The notes beneath the pieces were generated by a model. That model was not told where the DNA came from and made no database searches. It saw only the letters and a list, made by a program, of their open reading frames with translations. From Gemmobacter caeruleus (lineage in GTDB: Bacteria; Pseudomonadota; Alphaproteobacteria; Rhodobacterales; Rhodobacteraceae), in contig NZ_VKKX01000033.1 in the NCBI RefSeq assembly GCF_008271655.1, forward strand, positions 310,001-374,000: a stretch of DNA of 64,000 bases, read 5' to 3'. Both the position numbers and the translations under genes were made by a program. Shown piece after piece: positions 43,745 through 52,095 of the stretch (position 1 is its first letter; the number at the start of each line of letters is the position of its first letter).

Positions 43745-44268
43745 GCGAAATCATCCTGGCGGTGAAGGGTCAGGCCGCTGGCGCGCTCGGCCCGCAGCAA
43801 TGCCTGGCGCAGCGGCCCGGCCAGCGGGCCGGAAAGCGCGGCCAGTTCGCCGGCCAGATCCAGTTCGGCATCGTCGATCGCGTTGCGCAGGGCCAGCACG
43901 GCGGCGGTGTCGCCCTCAACCGCCAGATCGCGCGAAAAGAACAGCGCATCGCCATCCTCGGCCCCGTGCATCATCGCCAGAAAGGCCGAAAGCGGCCCGG
44001 CGATGCGCGCGTCACAGGCGGGCGGGCGGCTGCGGCGATGCGCGGTCATGGTCTGGCCCTGCGGATGCAGCAGCAAAAGCCAGGGCAGATCGACCGGATC
44101 AATCAGGAAATGCCGGTCGGCATGGTCGCCCATCCGGCGGGTCATCTCGGGGTGCGCTTGCGCCATGCGCCGGGTCAGGGCGCCCAGCAGCAGGCTCAGC
44201 GGTCGCAGCGGCAGGGGCAGGGCGGCCAGCCGCAGGGCATGCGGCAGGCGCGGCAAGGGTGCAGTCAT
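43741..44268 (-). CDS. ubiT: UbiT, SCP2-domain lipid carrier for anaerobic ubiquinone synthesis
   Basis: A protein of 175 residues from the ATG at 44268 (an upstream in-frame ATG at 44304 lacks support). It has an SCP2-like hydrophobic-ligand domain with GDHADRHFLIDPVDLPWLLL near residue 60 and the DALFFSRDLAVEGDTAAVLA block near residue 120. UbiT shuttles ubiquinone intermediates in the oxygen-independent pathway. It heads the ubiT-ubiU-ubiV operon, 54 bases from the Fnr-type palindrome. Confidence 0.87.
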   Translation of the reverse strand: MTAPLPRLPHALRLAALPLPLRPLSLLLGALTRRMAQAHPEMTRRMGDHADRHFLIDPVDLPWLLLLHPQGQTMTAHRRSRPPACDARIAGPLSAFLAMMHGAEDGDALFFSRDLAVEGDTAAVLALRNAIDDAELDLAGELAALSGPLAGPLRQALLRAERASGLTLHRQDDFA

Positions 44269-44321
44269 GGATCGGTCCCGCAAGGCATGCGCCCTTTTAG
44301 GCAATCGGGGCGCGGCAGAGA

Positions 44322-44335
44322 TTGACGATAGTCAA
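44322..44335. promoter_or_regulatory. Crp/Fnr-type palindrome between ubiT and ubiD
   Basis: TTGACGATAGTCAA, a perfect TTGAC-N4-GTCAA palindrome of the Fnr/Nnr/Dnr class (consensus TTGAT-N4-ATCAA, with C/G variants for NO-responsive members). It is 54 bases upstream of ubiT and 50 bases upstream of ubiD, so one site could drive both directions under low oxygen or nitric oxide. Confidence 0.7.
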
Positions 44336-44384
44336 GTCGCCTCGCCGGGGCGGGCGTTATCCGGGCGGAAAAGGAACCCGTGTC

Positions 44385-45869
44385 ATGCGCAGCCTGCCCG
44401 TCTTTGCCGATCTTCGCGCCTTTCTCGGCTGGACCGAGGAGGCGGGCGATCTGGCCCGCATCGCCGAGCCGGTGGCCCTGCGGCACGAGATGACGGCGGT
44501 GCAGCTTGCGGCGCTGCGGGCGGGCGGGCCGGTGCTGCGCTTTGACGCGGCGATGCAGGAAGGGCGGCCTGCGGCGATGCCGGTCATCGCCAATCTGTTT
44601 GGCACGCCGGCGCGGGTGGCGGCAGGGTTGGGCCTGCTGCCCGAGGAGGTGCCGGATTTTGGCGCCTTTCTGGCCGCATTGCGCAGCCCGCCGGCGGTGG
44701 AGGGCATGCGCGATGCGCTGTCACGCTGGCCGATGCTGCGGGCCGCGTTGCAGACGCGCCCGCGCATCCTACGGCGCGGACCGGCCCAGGATCACCGCGC
44801 GCCTGCCGACATGTCGCTGGTGCCGGCGCAGACGCCCTGGCCCGAGGATGCCGGGCCGCTGCTGACCTGGCCTGTGGTGATCACCCGGCCGCAGGATTCC
44901 GCCCCGGCGCAGGTGTCGCGGTATAATCTGGGGGTCTACCGCGCGCAGGTTCTGGGCGCCGACCGGCTAATCCTGCGCTGGCTGGCGCATCGGGGCGGCG
45001 CGGCGCATCACCGCACATGGGCCCGCGCGCAGGCGCCGATGCCCGTCGCCATCGCGCTGGGCGCCGATCCTGCCACCCTGCTGGCGGCCGCGCTGCCGCT
45101 GCCGGAAACCGTGTCGGAGATCGCCTTTTCCGGCGTGCTGCGCGGCGCGCGGGCGGAATGGACGCCGGCAAGCACGGTGCCTCTGCTGGTGCCTGCCACC
45201 GCCGAGATCATCCTGGAGGGCTGGATCCACCCTGGCGAAACCGCGCCCGAGGGGCCGTTTGGCGACCATACCGGCTATTACAACGCGGTGGAGCGGTTTC
45301 CGCTGATGCGGCTGTCGGCGATCACCCACCGGCGCGATCCGCTCTACCTGACCACGGTCACCGGGCGCCCGCCGGACGAACCCTCCGTCATCGGCGAGGT
45401 GTTCAATTCCCTGGCCCTGCCGGTGATCCGCGCCCAGATCCCTGAGGTGACCGACCTCTGGCTGCCGCCCGCCGCCTGTTCCTACCGCATGGCCGTGGTG
45501 CAGATCGACAAGCGCTATCCGGGCCAGGCGCGGCGGGTGATGCTGGCGCTGTGGGGCATGCTGGCGCAGTTCAGCTATACCAAGACCATCATCGTGGTGG
45601 ATCGCGATATCGACCCGCGATCCTGGGATGACATCGCCTGGGCCATGGCCACGCGGATGGACCCCGCGCGCGATGTGATGCTGATCGACGGAACGCCGAT
45701 GGATTATCTTGATTTCGCCAGCCCGCGCGAGGGGTTGGCCGGCAAGATGGGGATCGACGCCACCACCAAGATCGGGGCCGAGACGACGCGCGACTGGGGG
45801 CAGGTCATGGCACTGGATCCGGCGCATGCGGCCCGGGCAGAGGCGCTTTTGCGCGGTGTGCTGCGATGA
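44385..45869 (+). CDS. ubiD: UbiD-family prenyl-FMN-dependent decarboxylase
   Basis: A protein of 494 residues from the ATG at 44385 (AAGGAA upstream). It matches UbiD: N-terminal DLRAFLGWTEEAGDLARIAE, PVVITRPQDS, VAIALGADPATLLAAALPLP, the active-site region APEGPFGDHTGYY with catalytic Glu, and QFSYTKTIIVVDRDIDPRSW. It decarboxylates 4-hydroxy-3-polyprenylbenzoate in ubiquinone synthesis. ATGA overlap with ubiX, which makes its prenyl-FMN cofactor, and the shared promoter with ubiTUV point to an anaerobically induced set. Confidence 0.92.
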   Translation: MRSLPVFADLRAFLGWTEEAGDLARIAEPVALRHEMTAVQLAALRAGGPVLRFDAAMQEGRPAAMPVIANLFGTPARVAAGLGLLPEEVPDFGAFLAALRSPPAVEGMRDALSRWPMLRAALQTRPRILRRGPAQDHRAPADMSLVPAQTPWPEDAGPLLTWPVVITRPQDSAPAQVSRYNLGVYRAQVLGADRLILRWLAHRGGAAHHRTWARAQAPMPVAIALGADPATLLAAALPLPETVSEIAFSGVLRGARAEWTPASTVPLLVPATAEIILEGWIHPGETAPEGPFGDHTGYYNAVERFPLMRLSAITHRRDPLYLTTVTGRPPDEPSVIGEVFNSLALPVIRAQIPEVTDLWLPPAACSYRMAVVQIDKRYPGQARRVMLALWGMLAQFSYTKTIIVVDRDIDPRSWDDIAWAMATRMDPARDVMLIDGTPMDYLDFASPREGLAGKMGIDATTKIGAETTRDWGQVMALDPAHAARAEALLRGVLR

Positions 45870-46447
45870 GAGCGCGGGTCGTGCTGGGAGTTTCCGGGGC
45901 GTCGGGCGCGGTGCTGGCGCTGGATTGTGCCCGCGCCCTGGTCGCCCGCGGCGCAGAGCTGGATCTGGTGTTGTCAGCCATGGCCGAGCGCACGCTGGCG
46001 CTTGAGGTCGGGCCGGATGCGGTGGGCGCGCTGCGTGCCCTGGCGGCCCGGGTGCATCCGGTCACCGATCTTGGCGCCGCCATCGCCAGCGGTTCCTGTC
46101 CGCTGCACGGGATGATCGTCGCGCCCTGTTCGATGCGCAGCCTGGCCGCCATTGCTCAGGGGCTGGATGACAATTTGCTGACCCGCGCCGCCTCGGTCCA
46201 GCTGAAGGAGCGGCGGCCGCTGGTGCTTTTGGCGCGCGAGGCGCCGCTGACGCTGGCGCATCTGCGCAACATGACCGCCGCGACAGAGATGGGGGCGATC
46301 GTGATGCCTCCGGTTCCCGCCTTTTACCTGCGCCCCGCCACGACGGCGCAGATCACCGCCCAGATCGCCGCGCGCGCCGTCGATCTGCTGCGCATCGCCC
46401 CGCCCGCCGCGCCTGCCTGGACCCCGAACGAAGGACATGCCCCATGA
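45866..46447 (+). CDS. ubiX: UbiX-family flavin prenyltransferase
   Basis: A protein of 193 residues: FMN-binding start LGVSGASGAVLALDCARALV, the IVAPCSMRSLAAIAQGLDDN segment, and the C-terminal RPLVLLAREAPLTLAHLRNM then PPVPAFY block that binds dimethylallyl phosphate. It makes prenylated FMN for UbiD. It is coupled at both ends by ATGA (ubiD upstream, ric downstream). Confidence 0.93.
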   Translation: MRARVVLGVSGASGAVLALDCARALVARGAELDLVLSAMAERTLALEVGPDAVGALRALAARVHPVTDLGAAIASGSCPLHGMIVAPCSMRSLAAIAQGLDDNLLTRAASVQLKERRPLVLLAREAPLTLAHLRNMTAATEMGAIVMPPVPAFYLRPATTAQITAQIAARAVDLLRIAPPAAPAWTPNEGHAP

Positions 46448-47106
46448 CCGAGCTTTCCCCTACCCTGCCTGTCGGTGATATCGCCGCCGATCTGCCCGGC
46501 GCCGCCGAGCTGTTCCGCCGGCTTGGCATCAGCTTTTGCTGCGGTGGCAATGTGACCCTGGCCGAGGCTGCGGCGCGCAATGGCCTTGCGGTCGCGGATG
46601 TGCTGGCCGCCTTGCAGGAACTGGCCGCCGGCCTGCGCCGCGATGCCCCGAACGAGACGCTGCCGCTGATCGACCACATCCTGTCGCGCTATCACGAAAC
46701 CCACCGGACCGATCTGCACTGGCTGATCCCGCTCGCGCAGAAGGTGGAGACGGTGCATGGCGACCACGAGGCCGCGCCGCTGGGCCTGACCGAGGCGCTG
46801 CTCGCGCTGCGCGACGATCTGGAAAGCCACATGATGAAAGAGGAACAGGTGCTGTTTCCGATGATGCGGCAGGGTGGGCATGCGATGATCGCCCATCCGA
46901 TCGCGGCGATGCGGCATGAACATGACAGCGCCGCCGCGCTGCTGGGCGCGGTGGAGCGGGTGACCCACGGGCTGACCCTGCCCGAGGGCGCCTGCGGGTC
47001 CTGGACCGCGCTCTATACCGGGCTGCGCAAATTCTCCGACGATCTGCGGACCCATGTCGCGATCGAGAATGACATCCTCTTTCCCCGGTTCGAACCGGCG
47101 CACTGA
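46444..47106 (+). CDS. ric: Iron-sulfur cluster repair di-iron protein (RIC/ScdA/YtfE/DnrN)
   Basis: A protein of 220 residues. The N-terminal ScdA domain shows LGISFCCGGNVTLAEAAARN with the conserved CC. The C-terminal hemerythrin-like domain carries the di-iron His/Glu set: HILSRYHETHRTDL, ESHMMKEEQVLFPMM, MRHEHDSAA and HVAIENDILFPRF. RIC proteins repair Fe-S clusters damaged by nitric oxide or peroxide and occur in denitrification regulons (NorA/DnrN). Here it is coupled to ubiX and followed by nnrS, which strengthens a nitrosative-stress context. Confidence 0.93.
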   Translation: MTELSPTLPVGDIAADLPGAAELFRRLGISFCCGGNVTLAEAAARNGLAVADVLAALQELAAGLRRDAPNETLPLIDHILSRYHETHRTDLHWLIPLAQKVETVHGDHEAAPLGLTEALLALRDDLESHMMKEEQVLFPMMRQGGHAMIAHPIAAMRHEHDSAAALLGAVERVTHGLTLPEGACGSWTALYTGLRKFSDDLRTHVAIENDILFPRFEPAH

Positions 47107-47109
47107 GCG

Positions 47110-48249
47110 ATGCGGGCCTTCGGTCCTGTGGCGCCCTGGCGGGCGCCGCATCTGCCGTTTTTTCTGCTGGCCGCGCTTTGGGCCGCAGTCGCGCCGCTGG
47201 TCTGGCTGCTGCCGCTGGTGGCGGATCCGGTTGCCTGGCACCGGCAAGAGCTGATGCTCGGCATGGTGGGGGCCGCAATGGCCGGATACCTGCTCAGCGC
47301 GCTCCCGCACTGGATCAAGCGGGCGGGGCGCGGCTGGCGGCCGGGGCAGCGGGCGCTGCGCCTGCTGGTGCTGGCCTGGGTCGCCGGGCGGATCGCGGCG
47401 CAAGGGGGGGAAACGGACGGCATCGTGCTGGCCGGCATCGCGGCCTTTCCCTTGGGGTTGAGCTTTTGCCTGTTGCGTTCGGTGCTGTCGGCACGGCTCT
47501 GGTCGCGGGTGCCGATTGCGCTGGCGCCGGTCGGGTTGTTGATCGTGGGGTTGCGATTGCGACTGACCGGCGATGGCCTGTCGGCGGTGCTGGCGCTGGC
47601 CCTGCTGATCGCGCTGGTCGGCGGCCGGATCGTGCCGGCCTTTCTGGCGGCGCGGGCAGGGTTGCTTCCGCCCTCGCCCCCCATCTTGCCAAGGTTGGCC
47701 GATCTCGCGTTGGCGCTGGCCCTTATCGCCCCGCTTGCGGGTTGGACGGGGCAAGAGGCAGGGGCCTTGACGCTGATCGCCGCGGCAGGCCAGGGCGCGC
47801 GGATATGGTGCTGGCCCCTGCGGGCCGCCCGGCAGGCCGATCTGGCGATGCTGGTCATCGCCTGGTGCTGGTTGCCACTGGGCCTGCTGCTGACGGGCCT
47901 TGCGCTGGTGACGCCGGGGATCGTGCTACTGCCGGCAGGGCTGCACGCACTCACCATGGGGGCGATGGGCGGCATGATCCTGGCGGTGATGGCGCGCGCC
48001 TCGATGCGGCGCCTGCCCGGCGCACTGCTGGCCGGTACCGCGCATAAGGCCGCCTTTGGGCTGGTCATGTTGGCGACATTGCTGCGGTTTGCCTATCCGG
48101 CCTGGTCCGCGGCGCTGCCCCTGTCCGCAGCGATCTGGTGCCTGGGCTGGGCGGCCTTTGCGCTGGTCGCGCTCCGCGCGCTCTGGTCCCCGCTGCCCCA
48201 TCCGATCCTCAGTGCGGCAAGGGTCAGCGTGGCCGCGCCGCAAGACTGA
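47110..48249 (+). CDS. nnrS: NnrS-family heme-copper membrane protein
   Basis: A protein of 379 residues with about twelve membrane helices. Diagnostic NnrS blocks are APWRAPHLPFFLLAALWAA, DPVAWHRQELMLGMVGAAMA with GYLLSALPHW, and the late GLHALTMGAMGGMILAVMAR. NnrS is induced with denitrification genes and protects against nitric oxide effects. It ends the ubiD-ubiX-ric-nnrS operon. The 49 bases up to the next gene show no clear terminator. Confidence 0.93.
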   Translation: MRAFGPVAPWRAPHLPFFLLAALWAAVAPLVWLLPLVADPVAWHRQELMLGMVGAAMAGYLLSALPHWIKRAGRGWRPGQRALRLLVLAWVAGRIAAQGGETDGIVLAGIAAFPLGLSFCLLRSVLSARLWSRVPIALAPVGLLIVGLRLRLTGDGLSAVLALALLIALVGGRIVPAFLAARAGLLPPSPPILPRLADLALALALIAPLAGWTGQEAGALTLIAAAGQGARIWCWPLRAARQADLAMLVIAWCWLPLGLLLTGLALVTPGIVLLPAGLHALTMGAMGGMILAVMARASMRRLPGALLAGTAHKAAFGLVMLATLLRFAYPAWSAALPLSAAIWCLGWAAFALVALRALWSPLPHPILSAARVSVAAPQD

Positions 48250-48298
48250 CCGCGGTGCGCACACCGTGGTGGTGCAGGCGCGTGCTGGTTTGCGGAAC

Positions 48299-49117
48299 TC
48301 ATAACCGTAACGAGAGACTGCCCTGCCGGGCTTGCAGCAATTGCAGGGCCGCGCTCGCCGGACTTGTGCCGTTTGATCCTTCGGCGATCTGGGCCTGAAG
48401 CAGATAGCGCCGGACCGTCTTTTCCAGAACCTCGGGCTTGGCAAATTGCGACAGATCCGGCGAACCCAGCAGGGATTTGCTGCGCTTCCGCAGTGTCGCG
48501 ACCTGCTGGTCGATATCAAGTGCGCCAAAGCTGGAGGGCAAGGCGAAAAGGGTCTGGAACATGTTGCGCAGCGGTTCAGACCCAATCACCTTGAACCATT
48601 TTGTCGTTTCGCTGTCAGAGGATTGTGCAAGGTCGGGCAGTTCGCGTTCCGCATAAAGCGCGATACGCATCGAGGCGCTCTGATCGCCAACCGCGGTCTC
48701 GAAACCCTGCTGGCGATATTGTGCGATGATCCTGTCGGCAAAGTCGGAAAGCTTGTTGCGCGGCGTCGTAAAGGTGCCGAAGCCAAAGGCATTGGCAAGA
48801 TCGGCATAGCGCTTGTCCGACAGTTTGTTGGCGAGTGAATCGCCTTGCAAAGTGTCGCTTTCCAGAACCTTGCGCAGGAAGTAGCGGTTGTTGATATCGT
48901 CTGACAGGCCGAAGGCGCCGAGAGCGACACTCAGCAGGCGGCGATCGGCCACGAGCTGCTCGGCAGTGTCGATGCCGCCGATCTTTTCCCGGAAATACGT
49001 CTCGGCCCGGACCTGATCCGGTGCCTTGGCCAGCGTGGCCATCTGTTGCGCCTGGGTCCGTTTGAGGAAGGCCCAGCCGGCATAGCCGGCCAGGGGCAGA
49101 GAGATTTGCGCGCTCAT
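48299..49117 (-). CDS. DUF1217-domain flagellar-cluster protein
   Basis: A protein of 272 residues, soluble, with repeated DUF1217-type blocks (for example EKIGGIDTAEQLVADRRLLS, VALGAFGLSDDINNRYFLRK, LANAFGFGTF). DUF1217 proteins occur in alphaproteobacterial flagellar gene clusters, but their function is unknown to me. Its start overlaps the flbT stop (ATGA), so it is the last gene of the flagellin-flaF-flbT-DUF1217 set. Confidence 0.8.
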   Translation of the reverse strand: MSAQISLPLAGYAGWAFLKRTQAQQMATLAKAPDQVRAETYFREKIGGIDTAEQLVADRRLLSVALGAFGLSDDINNRYFLRKVLESDTLQGDSLANKLSDKRYADLANAFGFGTFTTPRNKLSDFADRIIAQYRQQGFETAVGDQSASMRIALYAERELPDLAQSSDSETTKWFKVIGSEPLRNMFQTLFALPSSFGALDIDQQVATLRKRSKSLLGSPDLSQFAKPEVLEKTVRRYLLQAQIAEGSNGTSPASAALQLLQARQGSLSLRL

Positions 49118-49518
49118 GCGCGCCGCGCGGCAAAAAGACGCTCCTCCCGCGGCAGGAGTTCGCGCAGAGATTTCAGGGCCTGATAGGTCTGCCCGTCCAG
49201 AACCGCGCGACTGGCCTGGGCCAGCTGGAGCCGGCTGTCATGGTCGGTCAGAACCTGGCTCAGCTGCTCGATACCGCGCAAAAGCTGCTGGCGCGCATCC
49301 TCGGGGCTGGCATCGCCTGACAGCACAAGCTGCGCGATATAGCAGACCCGGCGGACGGGGGTATTCACCTCCTCGGGGTGAATCGCGTCGCGCAGGCGCA
49401 GGATATGCGCGTTGGGAGTCATGATCGCGATCCGCGACCGCCTGTCGCCATTCTCGATCACGGCACCATTGATCAGCACCCGTTCATGCGGGCCGAGTTT
49501 CAGCACAAGCCCGGTCAT
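49114..49518 (-). CDS. flbT: Flagellin synthesis regulator FlbT
   Basis: A protein of 134 residues, starting LVLKLGPHERVLINGAVIEN with the conserved GDRRSRIAIMTPNAHILRLR segment of FlbT. FlbT binds flagellin mRNA leaders in alphaproteobacteria and controls translation and stability; it acts opposite to FlaF. Its ATG overlaps the flaF stop. Confidence 0.92.
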   Translation of the reverse strand: MTGLVLKLGPHERVLINGAVIENGDRRSRIAIMTPNAHILRLRDAIHPEEVNTPVRRVCYIAQLVLSGDASPEDARQQLLRGIEQLSQVLTDHDSRLQLAQASRAVLDGQTYQALKSLRELLPREERLFAARRA

Positions 49519-49892
49519 GGCCGATCTCCGTCACCGCGCAGGCCGCGCATGATAGCGGTATTGATCTCCACCAACACCTCGGGGGCGGCATTGCCGGACA
49601 TGACCTTGCGGCTGTGCTGATCGGTGAATTCATAGAGATAGAACAGACGCGCCCGCAATTGCTGCGGCAGGCCGTTTTCGGGATGCGACACATCGGTCGC
49701 GAGCAGGCGCCAGAGCCGCAGGTTTTCGTGCAGGGCGCTGACCAGGCCCGGGAAATCCTTGCCCCGCAGGGCACAGGCATCCTGGAGGCGCCGGGTGATG
49801 CGCGCGAAGAGGTCATATTCGACCTGCCGCGGATTGCGGTGGGAGCCCTCGGGGCGGCCATAGGCGGCCCGGGCAAAAGCTTGTGCGTTCAC
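49515..49892 (-). CDS. flaF: Flagellin biosynthesis regulator FlaF
   Basis: A protein of 125 residues with FlaF family blocks (AYGRPEGSHRNPRQVEYDLF, LVSALHENLRLWRLLATDVS, ENGLPQQLRARLFYLYEFTD). FlaF is needed for flagellin production and secretion in alphaproteobacteria. It follows the flagellin gene after a strong GC hairpin, which would keep its expression below that of flagellin. Confidence 0.92.
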   Translation of the reverse strand: MNAQAFARAAYGRPEGSHRNPRQVEYDLFARITRRLQDACALRGKDFPGLVSALHENLRLWRLLATDVSHPENGLPQQLRARLFYLYEFTDQHSRKVMSGNAAPEVLVEINTAIMRGLRGDGDRP

Positions 49893-49927
49893 GGATCATC
49901 CTTCCTGGATATGGGGTGCGAAGGAGA

Positions 49928-49955
49928 GGCCGCGGCGGTCTGGGTCGCCGCGGCC
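49928..49955 (-). terminator. Strong hairpin between flagellin and flaF
   Basis: A perfect 10-bp inverted repeat GGCCGCGGCG / CGCCGCGGCC with an 8-base loop, 7 bases after the flagellin stop. There is no T tract, so it may be a 3' mRNA stabiliser or partial terminator for the abundant flagellin transcript. Confidence 0.55.
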
Positions 49956-49962
49956 AGATCCG

Positions 49963-51180
49963 TCAACGGAACAGCGACAGGATCGACTGCGGCGCCTGGT
50001 TGGCGATCGACAGCGACTGGATGCCCAGCTGCTGTTGGGTCTGAAGCGCCTGGAGCCGGGCCGAGGCCTCCTCCATGTCGGCATCCACCATGGCGCCGAT
50101 GCCGGTCTTCATCGCGTCAGCCAGCTTGCCCACGAAATCCTGCTGGATTTCGATGCGTTTCTGCGCCGAGCCGAGTTCCGCCGAGGCGTTGACCGCCGTT
50201 TGCAGCATGGTCTCAATCCGGGTGAGGGCATCGGTGGTATTGCTCACCACGTTGATCTGCGACAGCGCGCCAAGGCCACCGGCACCGGCATTGGTATACT
50301 GACCGTTCACCGACATGTCGTTCGTGCCGTCATTCACGAAGGAAAGCTGCCCCGGGGTGCCGCTGTCATAGTTCACCACCAGACCGTCGATGCCAAGGCT
50401 GTCGATGGCGTTCTTGAGCCCGACCGCGATCATGTCGGGCACGGTGTTCGACATGGAGGCGTTGGCGGCATCCACATCATCGGCGGTGACGGTATAGCTC
50501 ACCGACTTTTCGCCGAGCCGCAACGAGATCTTGTCGCCCGCCACCCAGGCATTGGTGCCATCCGCGACGGTGAAGTCGCCGGTGCCGCCGCCGCCGTCGA
50601 GCGACAACACGAAGGTATCCCCATTGGTCGAGGCCGTGCCCGAGGTCGAGAAGACATCGTTCGCGGTATAGGTGCCAAAGCCCAGATCCTGACCGTTGAC
50701 GGTGATCGAAGACGCGACCGTGGTGCTGCCCGAACGGTCAAGCGAGGCCAGCACCGCCATCGAGGCGGTATTGCCATCCACCAGATTGAGCCCGTTGAAC
50801 TGCGCCGCCCCGACGACCGAGCCGATCTGGCCGGTCAGCGCGTCGATATCGGCCTGGATCTTGTTGCGATCGACATTGGCGCCCTGCGCCGCGACGATCT
50901 TGCCCTTGATCTCGGTCAGAAGGTCGGTGACGGTTTCGGCGGCCTGGCGCGCCACGGTCACGGTGGAATTGCCGAGGTTGAGGCTGTCGGAAATGCCGTC
51001 AAAGCCCTTCACATCCGATTCCATCACCTTGGAAATGGCCCAGACGGCCGCATTGTCCTTGGCGCTGGCGACGGATTTGCCCGTCGAGATCTCGCTCTGA
51101 ACCTTGTTGAGGTTCGAATTGATGCCCTTCATGGTCTGAAGGGCCACCATTGCGCCGGTATTCGTCAGAATGGACGACAT
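49963..51180 (-). CDS. fliC: Flagellin
   Basis: A protein of 405 residues starting at the ATG at 51180 (AGGAC upstream). The N-terminal D0/D1 helices (LQTMKGINSNLNKVQSEIST, GKSVASAKDNAAVWAISKVM) and C-terminal helices (LGSAQKRIEIQQDFVGKLAD, ALQTQQQLGIQSLSIANQAP, SILSLFR) are conserved. The central ~180 residues form a Gly/Ser/Thr/Asp-rich surface domain. There is no signal peptide, as expected for type III export. The region 51181-51382 upstream carries a CtrA-like half-site pair at 51323. Confidence 0.95.
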   Translation of the reverse strand: MSSILTNTGAMVALQTMKGINSNLNKVQSEISTGKSVASAKDNAAVWAISKVMESDVKGFDGISDSLNLGNSTVTVARQAAETVTDLLTEIKGKIVAAQGANVDRNKIQADIDALTGQIGSVVGAAQFNGLNLVDGNTASMAVLASLDRSGSTTVASSITVNGQDLGFGTYTANDVFSTSGTASTNGDTFVLSLDGGGGTGDFTVADGTNAWVAGDKISLRLGEKSVSYTVTADDVDAANASMSNTVPDMIAVGLKNAIDSLGIDGLVVNYDSGTPGQLSFVNDGTNDMSVNGQYTNAGAGGLGALSQINVVSNTTDALTRIETMLQTAVNASAELGSAQKRIEIQQDFVGKLADAMKTGIGAMVDADMEEASARLQALQTQQQLGIQSLSIANQAPQSILSLFR

Positions 51181-51322
51181 GTCCTGGTCCTTTTCATGCG
51201 CCGCGGCTTTGCTCGCGGCTGGGATGGCCATCTGGCCGATTTGGCTTTCGCGCCCTGCGGCTACCTCGGCGGCGCCGCGCCACCCCGTCGTGGGATGCCC
51301 TCCGATTGATGCGGTCCAACCG

Positions 51323-51337
51323 CTAACAGATCGCTAA
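51323..51337. promoter_or_regulatory. CtrA-like box upstream of flagellin
   Basis: CTAA-N7-CTAA (TTAG-N7-TTAG on the other strand), which has the spacing of the CtrA consensus TTAA-N7-TTAA with one change per half. It lies about 145 bases upstream of the flagellin start. Many Rhodobacteraceae flagellar genes depend on CtrA; assignment here is weak. Confidence 0.3.
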
Positions 51338-51382
51338 GAGCCGGATATTCGGGCAGGCGGAATGCCTTGCATTTGAAGAAGA

Positions 51383-51715
51383 TCAGAACCGTCTATGCAG
51401 CCGGGTCGCAGGTGCCGCGCTCTGGCGTTGCCCGGCATGGTCATAGGTCACGAGGCCGTCCAGCGCGGCCGCGATCTCGGCCAGGCGCCGCCGTGCCGCG
51501 CGCACGCCACGGGTTGCGGCTTGCAAGAGCGGACGGTTTGCCTCGGCCAATGCCAGCAACTGTTGCAGCGTTTCCGGGTCGCGGCCGGCCAGCCGTGGCA
51601 GCGCGGCGGAGAGGGCAACTTCGATCGCCTCGAGCCGCTCGATCCGCCCCGAAAGCAGGCAATCGCGCAGATCGCCCAAAAGCGATTCGATCTCGGTGGC
51701 GGGGTCATCCTTCAT
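51383..51715 (-). CDS. FlgN-like export chaperone (hypothetical)
   Basis: A protein of 110 residues, nearly all helical, with a long Leu/Ala/Arg-rich coiled region (IESLLGDLRDCLLSGRIERL, TLQQLLALAEANRPLLQAAT) and a C-terminal TYDHAGQ that resembles the TYdxxG ending of FlgN-type chaperones for hook-associated proteins. It overlaps the FlgJ-like gene by 11 bases, so it belongs to a flagellar pair. Identification rests on shape and context. Confidence 0.5.
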   Translation of the reverse strand: MKDDPATEIESLLGDLRDCLLSGRIERLEAIEVALSAALPRLAGRDPETLQQLLALAEANRPLLQAATRGVRAARRRLAEIAAALDGLVTYDHAGQRQSAAPATRLHRRF

Positions 51716-51989
51716 GGGTTTCGGCCCGGATCATGCTGCGAAAAAGGGCTTCGCTAAGGCCGATTCCTCCGGCGGCGACCATCTGGCGGGCTTGTTCCTC
51801 GCGCAGGAACGACGTGAACTGATTCTCGCCATCGCCGCCGCCAAAGGGGCCCCGCACGGGTTGGAGGCCAGCGCGGCCCAGCATTTCGGCCAGGAAGGCG
51901 CCCTCGAGCTCCTGCGCCTTCGCGCGTATCTTTTCCTGCCGGTCCACCGGAATGGCGGAGAGGTCTTGCGAATGCGAGGGGATTTGCAT
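51705..51989 (-). CDS. Rod-binding protein (FlgJ N-terminal domain only)
   Basis: A protein of 94 residues from the ATG at 51989. It matches the rod-binding domain of FlgJ: KAQELEGAFLAEMLGRAGLQ, GGGDGENQFTSFLREEQARQ, GIGLSEALFRSMI. It lacks the muramidase domain fused to FlgJ in enterobacteria; the separate lytic transglycosylase at 12193-12864 likely supplies that activity. It acts as a rod cap/scaffold in the periplasm. It is divergent from fliK. Confidence 0.8.
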   Translation of the reverse strand: MQIPSHSQDLSAIPVDRQEKIRAKAQELEGAFLAEMLGRAGLQPVRGPFGGGDGENQFTSFLREEQARQMVAAGGIGLSEALFRSMIRAETHEG

Positions 51990-52095
51990 GGGCCACCTGA
52001 TTTGCTGCGGATTTTCCCGATCATTTCGCAAGGCGGTAAACATCCGGTAACCAGTTGGCGGAATAAGATCGGGCAGATGCAGGAACGGATACCGC

